DNA from: Solen grandis
Taxonomy: Eukaryota > Mollusca > Bivalvia > Adapedonta > Solenidae
Direction of reading: 5' to 3'
Assembly (NCBI GenBank): GCA_021229015.1
Contig: CM037790.1
Location: forward strand, 53,856,901-53,920,900
DNA: 64,000 bases
The notes below the pieces were generated by a model. That model saw only the letters and a list, made by a program, of their open reading frames with translations, was not told the origin of the DNA and ran no database searches. A program made the position numbers and the translations under genes. This document shows positions 22,308 to 35,500 of the stretch, piece after piece; the first letter of the stretch is position 1; each line of letters begins with the position of its first letter.

Positions 22308-22735
22308 GGTAACTATAAAGGCTGAACCATCAACTTACAGGCTGAACTCGTAACTCTAAAGGTCAAACCATTAACTTACAGGCTGAACTGGTAACTCTAA
22401 AGGCTGAACCATTAACTTTCAGGCTGAACCATTAACTTTCAGGCTGAACCGTTAACTTTAAGGCTGAACCATTAACTTTAAGGCTGAACCATTAACTTTC
22501 AGGCTGAACCGTTAACTTACAGGCTGAACTGGTAACTCTAAAGGCTGAACCATCAACTTAAAGGCTGAACCGTTAACTTTAAGGCTGAACCATTAACTTT
22601 AAGGCTGAACCATTAACTTTAAGGCTGAACGGTTAACTTAAAGGCTTAACTGGTAACTCATGGGCTGAACTGGTTATTCAAAAGGCTGAACTGTTAATTC
22701 ACAGGCATAACTGGTAACTCATACTTGCAGACTGA
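22308..22735. repeat. Minisatellite, 20-bp unit, about 21 copies
   Basis: Repeated AGGCTGAACCATTAACTTTA with variants (CGTTAACTTACA, TGGTAACTCTAA). Unit length is constant at about 20 bases, decaying at both edges. Confidence 0.92.
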
Positions 22736-22800
22736 ACTGTTTTATTTATATAAGTTCTCTTCTTAGTAACACCTATGAGATCAGTTGCTTAAAAATGATA

Positions 22801-24045
22801 CGAGGGTCATATGAAAATGATGAGAGTTACTTTGTAACTTTTGATTGAAACAACATAAAGCCACAAAACTTGGCACGTAACTAAATTAACTCTTTGCGCT
22901 TAAGCGCACGTGTTAATAAGCATCGTGACGTTACGTCATTTTTGATGACGTCATATCAAACAACGCAATGGCGGATGATGCGTATATCAAGATAGAGAGT
23001 AGGCGCGGAAAGAAATATTTAATGCACTCCAGGAGGTTGACCTGACATGTGCAGTTGGATTTAGCACTATTTGTAGATGGGTGAAGGATTTCAATAATGG
23101 ACGGCAAGAGTCTTACAAGAAGCCCTCCTCCGGTAGGCCGGTGACAGTTACAGACGCCGATAACACCGAAATTTTTGGTCAACTTCTCAACTCTGATAGA
23201 CGGTTTACATGCGAGGAAATTGCGTATGAATCGGGGATACGTAAGAGTTCCGTTCATGTTATACTGACGCAGAATTTAGGCATGAAAAAGATCGCCGCGT
23301 GGTGGGTGCTGCACGCACTCTCAAAAACTGAAAAAAAAAAACTTGTTCAACTTTGCACTGAATTGTTGAATAGGTGAAATGATGCTGAATAGAGTGGTTG
23401 CTATCAACGAAACATGGATCCGGTCATTTGAGCCAGAATTGAAACGCCAAAGCTCTGAATGGCATACTCCAAACTCCCAAAGACCTGTGAAATATCGCAG
23501 CAGTATGAACTGTCCAAAGATGTAAATGATATTCGCTTACGATATTTACGGCGTTTTACAACACACAGAGTTCTACATGGAAGCACGGTTAATAAAGAGT
23601 ACTATGAGTGGTATTTGACTAAAATTCTTCGACTAGCGATACGCCACAAATGACAGGAACCTTTACAGTTGACGCCATTTATTTTGCATGATAACGCCAC
23701 GCCGCACAAGTCCGGTATTTTTAAGGGTAAGTTCGAGCGGAACCACTGGGAAGTTCTTAACTCCCGCCATATTCGCCAGACTTAAGTCCCCTCGACTAGG
23801 ACCTGTTTCCAAAACTTAAAGAACCACTACCAGGAGTCCGATATGACGATTTGAATGAACTATATGTCGCCGTGAACGCGAACAAAGGTTGTCGAGCAAT
23901 GGAAGTTCGGGATCTGCCAAAAAGATGGGAGTCGACCATAGCATCCGCGGGAGATTATATTGAGGGACTATTAAGGTATTTTGTGAGTAACACTTGTAGT
24001 TTTTACGTAATTAAGCAACTCTCATTCATTTCTGGATGACCCTCA
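22801..24045 (+). mobile_element. Mariner-type DNA transposon, full length but dead
   Basis: Terminal inverted repeats CGAGGGTCATATGAAAATGA (left) and, reading inward from the right, TGAGGGTCATCCAGAAATGA are each flanked by TA (22799-22800 and 24046-24047), the mariner target duplication. Length is 1245 bases, typical of mariner. The interior encodes a broken transposase. Confidence 0.9.
23081..24039 (+). pseudogene. Mariner transposase pseudogene
   Basis: The N-terminal HTH region survives as WVKDFNNGRQE, SSGRPVTVTDADNTEIFGQ, RRFTCEEIAYESGIRKSSVH. A TGA at 23377 ends that frame. Further on, AINETWIRSFEPELKRQSS shows the first catalytic Asp replaced by Asn (codon 23406-23408; the family has DETW). 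LHDNATPHKSG keeps the second Asp, and YSPDLSPLD is followed by TAG (23797-23799) where the family has Tyr. The spacing between second and third Asp codons is 94 bases, not the 105 of D34D, so there is also a deletion. The C-terminal RWESTIASAGDYIEG is recognisable. Confidence 0.88.
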
Positions 24046-24047
24046 TA

Positions 24048-26200
24048 TTTTTTTTCTCAGTCATATCTGGTTTTTCTATGGTGCTCACAATAAAATTCAA
24101 GTGGTAACAGGGTCAAGAAAAGCATTTTTCCTCTAAGAACTTTTGATGCACTATCAGTAGATAAATAATCGATATAGAAAAGTAATAAACTTTGACCTGA
24201 CCAGCCGTAACACAGTGATATGACACAAAGTGAAGTGGACACTTGACGAACATTGTTTTAGCAACAATCTGGCCGAGTTGTTACTGGCTGATGTGACTGG
24301 TGAAGGCACGCTAGTATCTCAAGTGTTGGACCGGATTATCGTCTCCTTGCGTTGATGCTTAAGTCCTTGGTCAATATTTACTTCTACTCCAGATGTAGAT
24401 ATATCAATAAAACAGTAAAGCATGTGGAAGGGGTTTCAAGTGTTTAGGTCAGAGGTGACAGCTCTGTTTGTTATGTAGAGTTTTAGTAAGGGTCGTGGTC
24501 TATACTTGATTTATTGGGTGATTTATGGAACAGTATGCAGATATGATAATGGAGTCTTATGTTTGATAGTTTTAAGTTTTCTGAAACATGCTCATCAAGC
24601 ATTCTTGTGTATACCATTATATAAATGTCAGATCTTGAGAGGTAAATTAAAATACGTCAAATTGAGATTTGGTTTGCTTTATGGGCATTGGGGTCATCCA
24701 AATGACAAAAAAAGCTATAATACCAACTTCTTGAATTAAAGAATATTTTTATTTTTAGTTGGATTATATTGATGATCGTGTCTTAAGCAGATCAGTGCAA
24801 TTTAGAATTTCGTAGAAATGAAAATGGAAACAAGCTAATTGATCCTTTATATTAGAGAGAAAGATCAACCAATTGTTAATCCATCTAGAAATAAGTGTAT
24901 CTGTAATTCAATACAAGTTTATGTTTGAGTAACATTCAATACCCACAACAAATTGAGGTGATTGCCAATGGCTGCTGATAAGTATAAACCTTTTCCATGC
25001 TGAATTTCTTAATTGGACTTGTTATTTCTTTATTTGGATTGTACCATTCATTGTTTTGTGGGGTGCTTGCTGAAGATTTATTGACTGATTAGCAAACAGT
25101 GCAGACCATGATCAGACTGCAGATGTGCATGCAATGGTCACAAAGGTAGTCACAAGTTCCTACAGCATTGTAAGGGTTAAAGGTGCAAGATAATTATTTA
25201 GGTCAATCTAAAGTTTTGTGATGTTTGACTTGGTCTGTCATTTCCTTTGGGTCTCTCTGTGGGAGTTGAAAGAAGGATCAGGGCTCATTGTTTGAGTTTG
25301 GCAGATACATTGTTGTTTGAATTTGGTTTTGAACAGTTAGCACTACTCTAGCAGTTGGTTTTTAGGGAAAAAACCAAAATCATCATTCATATTTGTTTAT
25401 TTCACACATGGATTGTCTGTTTACATTGCTAAGCCTTCCTTGCATTTGCAGGAAAAATACTTCAGTGATATTTGTTTTGCAAACTGATACAGTTAAATTA
25501 CTCATTCAAAGACATTACTTCTGCAAAGGTAATTCAGTGGAAAACCCAACTAGGTGTGAAATACAAACATGTAGAGGTATTCGGAAACTTGCTAACTAGA
25601 CCTTGTAAATTTCTATTGTTACAGAAATCTTGTCAAAATGAGTGTTAGTATAATTAGTTTTGACTGTTTGTAAATGGTCTTTTATATGCATGATGATCGA
25701 CAGGTCAGGAATTTGTGATCTTTGTAATAGGGGAGTGAGATAAGAGATCGTAATGATAGTGTTGTGAGATTGGAGATCTAGATTCTGTGGAGTGATACAT
25801 TTTGAGGCAGGAGGCAAGTATACACTGAAAGGCTTATGGGTAATAGCACTACATTCCAGAGTATTGTATGAATGTATGATTTAAGTGGTATTTGCAGTAA
25901 TGGACAACTTGTTCCAAGGTAAATACAGGTTTCAAAATAATAATAATAAAATGATTCAGAACATACTAAAAAAGAAACTTAGATAGAATTTAATAAAACA
26001 GAAAAATATTGAGCTTAGAATTTTTAGACCATTAAAGGTTGAAATAAAACATGCTTCAAGTTTGACAATTTAGATGAGTGATGAGCATTTGACCAATTTC
26101 AGGCATGCAGGATTGTGCTAAACATGATCAATGCTATTTTGATTCAATGCCCCACTTATCTCTAAACTGGATACAGATGTGTCTTGACACCTTTGCAAAC
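24048..26200. other. Gene-free stretch
   Basis: AT-rich with no exon or clear repeat. A fragment at 25096-25150 (GCAAACAGTGCAGACC) resembles the interspersed repeat at 49120 and 55350. Confidence 0.4.
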
Positions 26201-26206
26201 AGAGCA

Positions 26207-26345
26207 GTCTGGTCCTAGTGGCCAAGAGATTAGAGCGTTTGCCCTGGAATTGGAAAAATTTTGGTTTGATCCCCGGCTGCGACATTCCAGTCTTAAAAAA
26301 TGGTACTAGTAAAGGCTGTATAGCTCCCTTACTTGGTGCTTTGTG
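26207..26345 (+). mobile_element. SINE 5' half
   Basis: tRNA-like head with AGTGGCCAAGAGATTAGAGC, a B box GGTTTGATCCCCGG, and the linker AAAAAATGGTACTAGTAAAG then TATAGCTCCCTTACTTGG. Same family as 19268-19550, 3' truncated. A long A run (26383-26411) follows. Confidence 0.68.
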
Positions 26346-26888
26346 TAATGGCTAATGGATATTCAAGGGAAAAAAAATAAGGCATTTAAAAAAAAAAAAA
26401 AAAAAAAAAAAGATTTTAAGAAAGTGAGTTTTTTTCACCACTGTGATGAAAAAAGTGCTTAAAGAAAGCCCTGGAATAACAGACTGTTTCAGAAATCTTG
26501 GAAGAGTTCCATTGACTTTTATCAGTCATCTGTGTAACTGGGCAGTCCATGATCATTTATTTCTTGGTTTACCTTGCACACAGCACCATCTGATATCAGG
26601 CACTGATTTGGCCCTATTAAGATGCATTAATTATTCACTGATCTTAGTCTTTGAAGTGCTGTAAAATGGTAGTAACTGGCAGATAGGACTAGTGATAAAG
26701 CTTGCAAGTGATTTGATTTACAGATTATAGGATTTAGAAAAAAGGTGTAGTAGAGAGTAGGTTAAAATCTGATTGGTAGAAGATCATGTTGGATAGATTT
26801 ATTGGGTATATAGGGATATTGTGTTGGGGATGGAGTTTAAAATTGATGTGAATTCAATACTGAAGATGTAGATATGCAGAAAATGAAG

Positions 26889-26966
26889 GAAAGATGCAGT
26901 CTTTTTATTACTCAAAGATGCAGTCTTTTTATTACTCAAAGATGCAGTCTTTTTATTGCTCAAAGA
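26889..26966. repeat. Tandem repeat, 3 copies of 24 bp
   Basis: AAAGATGCAGTCTTTTTATT plus ACTC, repeated three times almost exactly. Confidence 0.9.
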
Positions 26967-27507
26967 TTCTTACAAAACCTTTTAACACATGTACAGTATA
27001 TAATTAATCTTGGAAAAAAAAAAAAAAAGAAAAAAAAAAAGGTTTGATTTTTAATTTACAATGATTTGACAGAAGGTGACTTTGTGTATGAACATTTACA
27101 TGTTTATTCACATAGTGGCACCCATGTGGTTCTCCTGGAGAAATCCTGTCAGGATAGGTGACTAAATACCCTCAGATCAAACTAGGATTTTACACTGCTG
27201 CAACAGCTAAGCCAGATCAGACTGAAAGCAAATTTCAAAACGTAACTTGCTAGTCTTAAAGGTACTGATAAGTAGCAAACAGTATAATACCTGATCAGAC
27301 TGCAAGTGACTGGCAGACTGGTATGGTGTTATTTTCCAGATTGTTTGTTTAGTTCAGAGGATTATTTAAGATCCTTATTAAATAATGTTTGCTCTGCTCT
27401 TGCATTTCTTTGACAGATGATAGTTAATAGAGCTTAATAGTCATTCTCAACTAAGTGTTAATGACCTAGGTACTAATAGGACAATTAACAACATAAATTG
27501 ATTATAC

Positions 27508-27642
27508 ATTCACCATGTACATAATAGCCTTCATTATATATCATATATACCATGCAGTATAGTCATGTATTCCATTCACCATGTACATAATAGCCTTCAT
27601 TATTATATCATATATACCATGCAGTATAGTCATGTATTCCAG
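27508..27642. repeat. 66-bp tandem duplication
   Basis: TTCACCATGTACATAATAGC ... CATGCAGTATAGTCATGTA occurs twice head to tail with one 2-3 base indel, a recent duplication. Confidence 0.9.
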
Positions 27643-29826
27643 ACAGTATCTAGGGAGAAACAGTTTTCATTATCTGTACAAAGTACTTGACTGCTATCAG
27701 TCTTAAGCTTAGACCGCTGTGCTTCTTAACAACATTCAAAGGAACAAATCGCCCTCTGCAAATCAGCTGTTTCAGACGGAAGTTTCCGCTGAAGCCATAA
27801 ATTGGGAATTCCCCATTTCTGGTGAATTCCTGTGTTTCTGAATATAGGGCCACCGTATTGATTGGAAGTTTGGCGCAGTCTACAAAGTGCCTGACTGGTT
27901 CTCAAAGAAGCCATTTGATGGGGGGAGGAAAATTTGGCTGTGTAATTCATGGAGGACAGTCTAAATGATAAGACAAAGATGAGAGAAGTGCTGTGAATAG
28001 ATTGGAATACTGAGTGTGATACACATGTAATTGTGCAGTTAGCTGTGTGACATAACTGGAATTCTACTGGATTATTTGGGGAACTCAGTGAAAGGAAAAC
28101 ATAGAACCTGTTAGTGTATAGAGGAAACATATACGTTTGTTGAAGGCTATTTTTACTATTGTACTCAGGGGGAAGGTGACTTTGGTAATTGATTAAAAAA
28201 TTTAATATGTATTTTTTTTTAATGAATTTTCTTCATTCTGTTAGTTAACAGGTTATATTGATAATTATGAAGTTTGGTGTGCTCATATAGCTGTTTGACT
28301 ATTAGGTTTGTATACATGTCTGATGACCTGTCAATTGCAGATGATTCGGTTTTACAGTTGTTTGTGGGTGTAACTGTGTACATGTCTTTCGTGGGCATTG
28401 GCTGGTGTTTTGGTCCTGTTGCTTTGTTGATATTGGGAAATTACATATTGTTTCAATATATTTCTATATGGATGTTTATTATTTTGCCTGTCATATTCAT
28501 TACGTTCTAGTACTTTGTATTTTATGTGATGTTGACTATCTTTTATTTGTAACCCCCCAATTTCTCTTTTTAGCTGCCTTCCTCGATGTTGTTCTCATCC
28601 CTTAATTTATATGTAAATGATGGGGGGTGTCGGATTCCTGATCAAATTATTTCTTGAAAGATCTGATTTCATTTATTTATCTGTCTTTTTCTGTAAATAA
28701 ATTTACTGATCTTGAACAGCTTCCCTAGTTAAAGATATGCATTTCTAAGATACGTGAATCTCTCTCTCTCTTTTAATACCCAATATTCTTTATTTATTTC
28801 TCCTCTGTGTGTCTGTGTGGGTGTGGCTTGCTTTGCAGATATTTCTTTCACATACCTCTTCTCTAAAGTTACACTTATCATATCTATTGTCTTAAGTGCC
28901 TTTACATTCGAATACTCTCGAGTTAACACACTCACATAATCATATATGTGAAAGGAAACCATTAGAAATATTCTACATAATGTAAATAGGAAGTTAATGT
29001 ATAAGTAGAGACTGCCTATATTGAAGTCCAGCACTTTGTGATATAGTCTACAGTACATTTCCTACACAGGGATACTGCAGTAAATGCCTGATTGTGGTTT
29101 TTATCAGTCACAGAAACTAGGCTGCCAGTGTGTATACGAATTTATGTGTAGAGTCAGAACGGAATGGAACAGGTGTGATCACATGACCAGAAGCCGGTGT
29201 TTTGAATGGTGGGATAGGAGTGTTGCTGCTGCTGTTTCTGTTGTTGTTGTTTGCATTTCGCTATATAGGTTGGAAAGTGGGTGGGGTAGTTTGATCGTAC
29301 TAGAACGTAGTTGAGGAATTTTGTTATTTTGGGATTAAGAATGGGATATATATATGGGAGATTGGATAAATTAGAAATTTGGATATATACTGTGTGGTGT
29401 ATTTAATAAAATATCAGGACTAAAGCTGTCTTCTTTTGGTAAGAAGTATGGATCTAGTTTGTCAGTGACACTGCACAGGATGAACTTTTGATATTGGTTA
29501 TTTTAGATCAGAGAAGTTACCAAATATGTTAGGTTTCTAGGAAATACACATGTTGTCTTTGAAGCAAGTCAAGTTTTGACTTCAAATTTCACTTATTTGG
29601 ACTATTTGGTTGTTACAATTATGACTAATCTAAACTTAATGTGTCATAATTCATGTACTTTTTATGGATTTTCCTTAAAAAAGAATGTATGCGGTTATCC
29701 TATCTTCTATATATTGAAATTATTTTCATGTCTCAATTTGTTTTCACATTGTATTATTTTTGTTCTTTTGTACCAGGTCATGCTACCCTCATAATTGTTT
29801 GACTTTTAAACACTGATCACCTTTTC
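27643..29826. other. Gene-free stretch
   Basis: Several short frames on both strands (27650-28130, 28274-28605, 29084-29314) have no domain, splice pattern or similarity I recognise. Confidence 0.35.
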
Positions 29827-30068
29827 CTCACTGGCTTCAGGGTCTGCCCTGGAATGTAGGGTTCAATCCCTGGCTATGACATACCTAAATCTTAAAAAAT
29901 GGTATGTGTATAGCTCCCTTGCTTCAACTTGCCCTTGGTGACTGGGTGTGGTATCATGCCACATTTCTAAGGCATGATACCACAGTATGGCAGCACTATA
30001 TATATGTCTCAAGTAGACATAGTCTTCAAATGACTGAAGTACTGTCAGCAGGATGTTAAATCCATCAA
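29827..30068 (+). mobile_element. SINE, near full length
   Basis: Decayed head with GGTTCAATCCCTGGC, the linker AAAAAATGGTATGTGTATAG and CTCCCTTGCTT, then GACTGGGTGTGGTATCATGC, CAGTATGGCAGCACTA and CTGTCAGCAGGATGTTAAATCC. Confidence 0.72.
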
Positions 30069-32087
30069 ACTTTTTCTCAAAAGAGTAATAACCTTTACCT
30101 ACCTACCAACCGTAACTAAAAACAAACAATTTTTTAGAGATGGCCTTGTTTAGACTGACACAGTGTATGTTATTGATGAAGACTTGGTTTCTTGTCATAT
30201 TTACAATTGATGTAGGATTTATCTGTGGGATTCACTGGGATTTATCCTGATATAGATTAACCTTTTGTCAGTGGATTGATTACCTCAGTGTGAAGATCGG
30301 CTGGTTTTTCCCCATCCTAATCACAGTGTCTATATGCATTGTATTGCCTATTCTTGCTGAAGAGGATCTCAATTAATTGAAAGAAAGAAATTTTATTAAT
30401 TTATGGCTAGTGTTAAATCACATCTGAAAGCAATTTGCTTGTAGTAAATAGTATATTTATACAGTTAATATATTTAGATGTGATATATATAGAAATGCCA
30501 TTGTTTTCTTTTTTGCATGCTTTTCACGCATATCTGCATGTTCTTTTGATATTTTGTTATTTGGCGATGGACATGTATTTGTTTATGCCAATAAAATATA
30601 CTTGACTTGACTTGTAGTGATGATAAAATTCTTTATTTATTTTGGTGAAAAAAGGAGTTTTTTCACAACAATATTAGGCTTTAAAGTTTGGCATTTCTGT
30701 AAAAACTTGGAAATAAGATTGTTGAAAAATCTGAATAACTATAACCTATTTTTGAAAATACAAAGACTTGGTACATGTACATAATTAAAAGAATGTACCT
30801 GAAAAAAAAAATGGATTATACCCCTAGGGCTCACATTATACAATGTATTAATGGACACAGTATATTAGGTTTTGGTCTTAACATGCCTTGAGCAATCAAG
30901 GAAACCTTTGTTTATATTTTAAATGGACAACAGATTGACACACCCACTTCTACTGTGGTATTGTGGGGACTGCAGTCTGCATTGATTGGATAATTATGAG
31001 GATGGTTTATGATAGTCTGGAGGGTCAAGATATTGTCCCAGACCTCTCTGAAATGTTGGGTTTTATGTTTAATGTCCGATGTTATGATTTGTGAGAGAGA
31101 TAGGGTGACAGGGAGGGGATAGGCTGTAAGTTAGGTCTCACCATATCCAGTGAAAAGTTGTCAGTGTTACTATTGTATAAATCTTAATACTTATTGAAGT
31201 TTTTATAAAGGTTAGTTAAATATAGAATCAGCTATTTAGAATATATTACTAAAATTAGAGATGTCTTTTGGAGAACAAAAGCAAACAACTAGACAGGAGT
31301 TGCTACTTGGATGAGTATAAGGTTCGATAAGTATAAGGTTCATTTTGTAGGCAAGTTCAACTTTAATGCTTTTGTTGTTTTAAAAGAAAAGGACATCTAA
31401 TTATTATATTATTGTTATATTATAAGGCAGCTTTGAGTATGCTCAATATTATTTTTAGTTTGTTTTGTTTGTTAGGTTTCTTGGTTTTTGTTTTTTCATC
31501 ATTTTACCATGTAGGATGTAATTTGTTTTATCTGTGGGGTTTCATGGTAGTTCTTTCATCATTTCACTATGTATAATTGTTGCTTGGCACACTATCTCAG
31601 TTTTGTTGTGAAGGTAGGGAAATGTAGAAAAAACAGGTATGCATGCAGATTTGAAAACAGATGGTCTAGGTCTACCTTCTAATGTTTACAGAAGAGGCAT
31701 GGACTTCATAGATAAGTGTGTTTGTCTATCCATTAATGGCCAATGGAAGATACATTCAGTGTTCCTCACCATCTGTTGAGGCCCCTGGTTTCCAATTGAT
31801 GTATACATTGGCTAACAGGATTATCACCAGCTGATTCCAGTGAAGCATCTGATAGGTGATTAGGATTATCCCAGGCCCCTATAGTTGCCATGGTTACCTG
31901 ATGCCCCCTTCTGATAAATCGTCATGTGTAATTAAGACCCAATAAGACAGGTCCGGTTCATACTGTCAGGGTGCAGGCCAACCAGACCTAGTCTGGTCTT
32001 TCAATTAAGTCACAAAATGATGTCCCAGGGTGGTAATGAGGTAATACAAACTCTGCCGCAGTAGTTACCTCCCCTTACAATTGTTGA
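30069..32087. other. Gene-free stretch, possible LINE 3' end
   Basis: At 30585-30614 an AATAAAA signal is followed by ACTTGACTTGACTTG. A polyadenylation-like signal ending in a short tandem tail is common at LINE 3' ends, so a 5'-truncated LINE may end here. No coding remnant was found. Confidence 0.35.
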
Positions 32088-32591
32088 TAATCACTGCCAC
32101 CACAAGTAGATTCGGCTGATATAGGCCAGATTTACTTTTATCAATTTTGATTTTAGTTTTGAATATCATATCAGTTTCGTTATATTTCACGATTAGACAC
32201 CATATGACGTCTTTCGACTGTTGCGGTGTCTTTAAATCAATATTCTATTCTATCCTATATTTCACGAAAATAACATTCATGATTATGAAAAAAGTAAAAA
32301 AAAAAATTAAAAAAAATCAAATAACAATTTATAAAATTATGAGTATTTTTACTGCTACACCAATAACAAAAACAACATTGCAGATGGCTTTTGAAAGTGA
32401 ATGGCAAATGATTTTCGATTGTGCAAGAGAATTAAATCCAAGGATTGTGTTAAAAACAAAGCAGATAGAGTGTGGAAGGAAAAGATGTTGTACTTAATTT
32501 ACCAGTTGGTTATGGCAAAAGCCTAGTTGCCAAGCCATATTTTGGTCACAATTTTGGTTTTAACTATCATCATGTGTGGTGGCAGTGATTA
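32088..32591. repeat. Possible MITE bounded by 16-bp inverted repeats
   Basis: AATCACTGCCACCACA at the left end is repeated as its exact reverse complement (TGTGGTGGCAGTGATT) at the right end, 500 bases apart. No coding content; the 32147-32497 frame is low-complexity. No convincing target duplication. Confidence 0.45.
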
Positions 32592-35500
32592 AAGTAGTCT
32601 AGTGTGATGTAACCGGTGCGCGGAGTTCCGAGATAATATGGTTGATTGACTTGTATGCTACCAAATGTTTGAGATTAACCTTTACCTCATGAATATTCAT
32701 TTTTCTTTGTTGAACAGATCTTATTATCTGGGGCTCACTAAACTTCATTTGTTCAAATTTGATATTAATTGATAAGTCTGTTGTTCTACATGGTGTCTAC
32801 TTATGTCATATTTTCACAGGAAAAAATGAAGAAAGTTGACCAATTTCGTTGAATTATACAATCAAAGTGCTGATAACGCTGAGAGAACAGGGTATTTAAT
32901 GTGATGATGTAGCATTTCTTTTGTTTATCAAAGTAACTTTTATAAACAAGGATCAAATTTTCAAGTGATGCCAATTAACCCAATGTTAAAAACCTGCTTT
33001 AACTTTGCTTGAATGCGGTCGTTACTAGAAAAGATGAATACACCATTTGTCCCAATAGACTGCTATCAGTAAGCATATCACCACTCTTACTCTCCCTATT
33101 TCTATTAGATTATTTGAATATGTGGATTTTTATCAGATGTGTCTGGAAATTCCAGCCAGTAATGGTTCAAAATATCGCAGAATGAGGTGCAATTTTTTTG
33201 CTTGCATATTTTCTTTTTTCATTACAGTTTATTTAACACATCATCGTCGCATCGATTATCAACACTTTAAATTCAGTTTTGACTTCCATAACACTATTGT
33301 ATTGAAATAAACAAGGAAATTGTCACTACTTAGTGATAAGACAGAAAACAAAATTTGGATCTATATCTCTGCATAGTAAGAATGATGGAAATCTAAATAT
33401 GGATGTCTATAGATCTGAAATTTTGTGTGATGCAGAATTGTTTGCTACCATTGAACAGTATTGCAAACGGCCCTGTCCAAAAACATTTTTTTTTTTTTGT
33501 AAAGAAAAAAAAAAATCACAGGAAAAATATAAATCTGTGAATATAAGCTTTCAAAGATATTTTTCATACATAGTTTAGTGAGCTACAATATTGTATGAGT
33601 TCCATGAGCTACAATATTGTATGAGCACACAGGAGACCCAGATCAGTCAGCTCTGGTGGGGGTCTGCACTGTCAGTCATCAAAACACGTCTATAATAAGG
33701 CCAAGGGTGAAACTTTGGATTGGGCTTTCTGTGAATCTTGGTATTTGTTATCAGCATGAGGTACAGATTCTCAGCCTAAAGAGATTGAAAGGTTTTGCAC
33801 CTTTGGACTTGTATATAAGTAGTCTGGTATTGTTGGTTTACAATAATGATGAGGGAGAGCTTTAAGCTACTTGAGTAGGCTGCATTGTTTGGCAGTGAAA
33901 GTTCTATAGTCTCAATAGCTTTGTGCATCATATTGTAAATCAAGAGCGATTTCAAGCTGATGATTAAGTACAAAGGGATTCTTGATAGCTTTAGATATGA
34001 CATGTCCTGTTGCTATCATTTAGAAATGGTGGGAATGATAGACTATGTTTTCATTTATATTGGCAGTGTAACATTATGGATGTGAAGAATATATGTGTAT
34101 ATTCATGACCTTCCTTGGTGCAAAGTACTGGTTCAACCCAGGGAATGTCAGGAGGGATTTAGGATATAATGTTGGACTTATTGACATAGAAAGAGTAAGA
34201 TGAAACACTGTTTATTTGACTCATTTCATGTGATTTCATCAATAAGTCATATAAATCCACAGGTTTTGTCATACATATTTATAAACATTTATCATCCACA
34301 CTTGATGTTTACTGTTTAGAGGTTCAGGAAGCAGATTGTCTTTCATTTAATTGTGTTGTCTCTGAACAGGGTGATAATTGCTTTTCAACATTTGTCCAAG
34401 TGGTTGGGTTGTCGCACCATCTTCTCAATAGCCAGGTCATGGGCTCTATCTCTAGCCACAGCACACAGTAACCAAAGGTGTTAAAAATCAGGGGTGTAAA
34501 ATTTAACTCCAATTACGCCGATTGCCATTTGCAAGCGAATATTTATGCAGGGCAAGTGATAAATCAGAATATTTCTTTATGTCTTTTCTTGATTTGATAA
34601 TCTCACTTTATGAAGGGTGAGTGATAAATTTGTGTGAAATCTCTGTGTGGCCATCTCAAGTAGATATAGTCTCCAAACTGTCAGCGGAACATGTAATCCA
34701 ATGAACAAACCCACACAAATGTAATAAACTATGTAACAGTTTTGATGATGGATACCAAATCTTCAATTTGTTTCTAGTTAGATACACAGTGGTCTAAATG
34801 TGGTCCATTATAATGCAGAACTGCGAATATTGAACCCAAATTATAGTGTTATAACAGATCTATACTGCAATGGCTTCATTTGGTCATAAAATATCAATAT
34901 CTGATTATGCCTGGTTTTTAGTGGTAATACTTTTCTATATTAATAACAAAATGCTTCTTACTACAATATTGTTTTGTCAAAAGTCACACGTTGTTAACAA
35001 TGTCCTGATGACATTCTCCATTGTGATATATATGGAAAATTGTTGATAGAGTTTTTGCCTTGTAGAGGAAGCAGCCCAGGGACCCAGTTTGTCTTTGTGA
35101 CATGTGACAATACGTATTGATCAACCCATAACACCATAAACAACAATACCAGTCAGTGTTGTATTCTAACCCTTTTTCATCATACACTCCTAAAATGAGT
35201 TTTCATGAATTAAGTTTGTGAGTGACCAAATTAAATTGTGAATTCATTTCTCCTGGACCATTTCCCAGTCCTTCACAGACACTCTTTCTTTCAGTCTATC
35301 TCAGCTTCTCTTTCTCTCTCTTTGTCTCTCTCTGTTTTCTGTCTATCCCAGCCCTCCCCCTATCTAACTCCTTGTTCAGTCTACACCCCACCCCTCTCTC
35401 CTTCTCCATTTTTACTATATCCATCAATGATTCCACATTTGAATCAGCCATATAACGTGATTGATGTTCTGTAAATACGTTAGCATATGTTGCCATGTAA

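Noticed and set aside
22308..22735. CRISPR-like array
   Set aside because: Units are contiguous 20-base tandem repeats with no unique spacers, in a eukaryotic genome.
29084..29314. 76-residue Cys/Trp-containing frame
   Set aside because: No signal peptide, no regular cysteine spacing, and no flanking splice sites that would support a gene.
32147..32497. 116-residue plus-strand frame
   Set aside because: Lys/Ile-rich AT-driven frame starting at a non-ATG codon inside a possible MITE; no domain.
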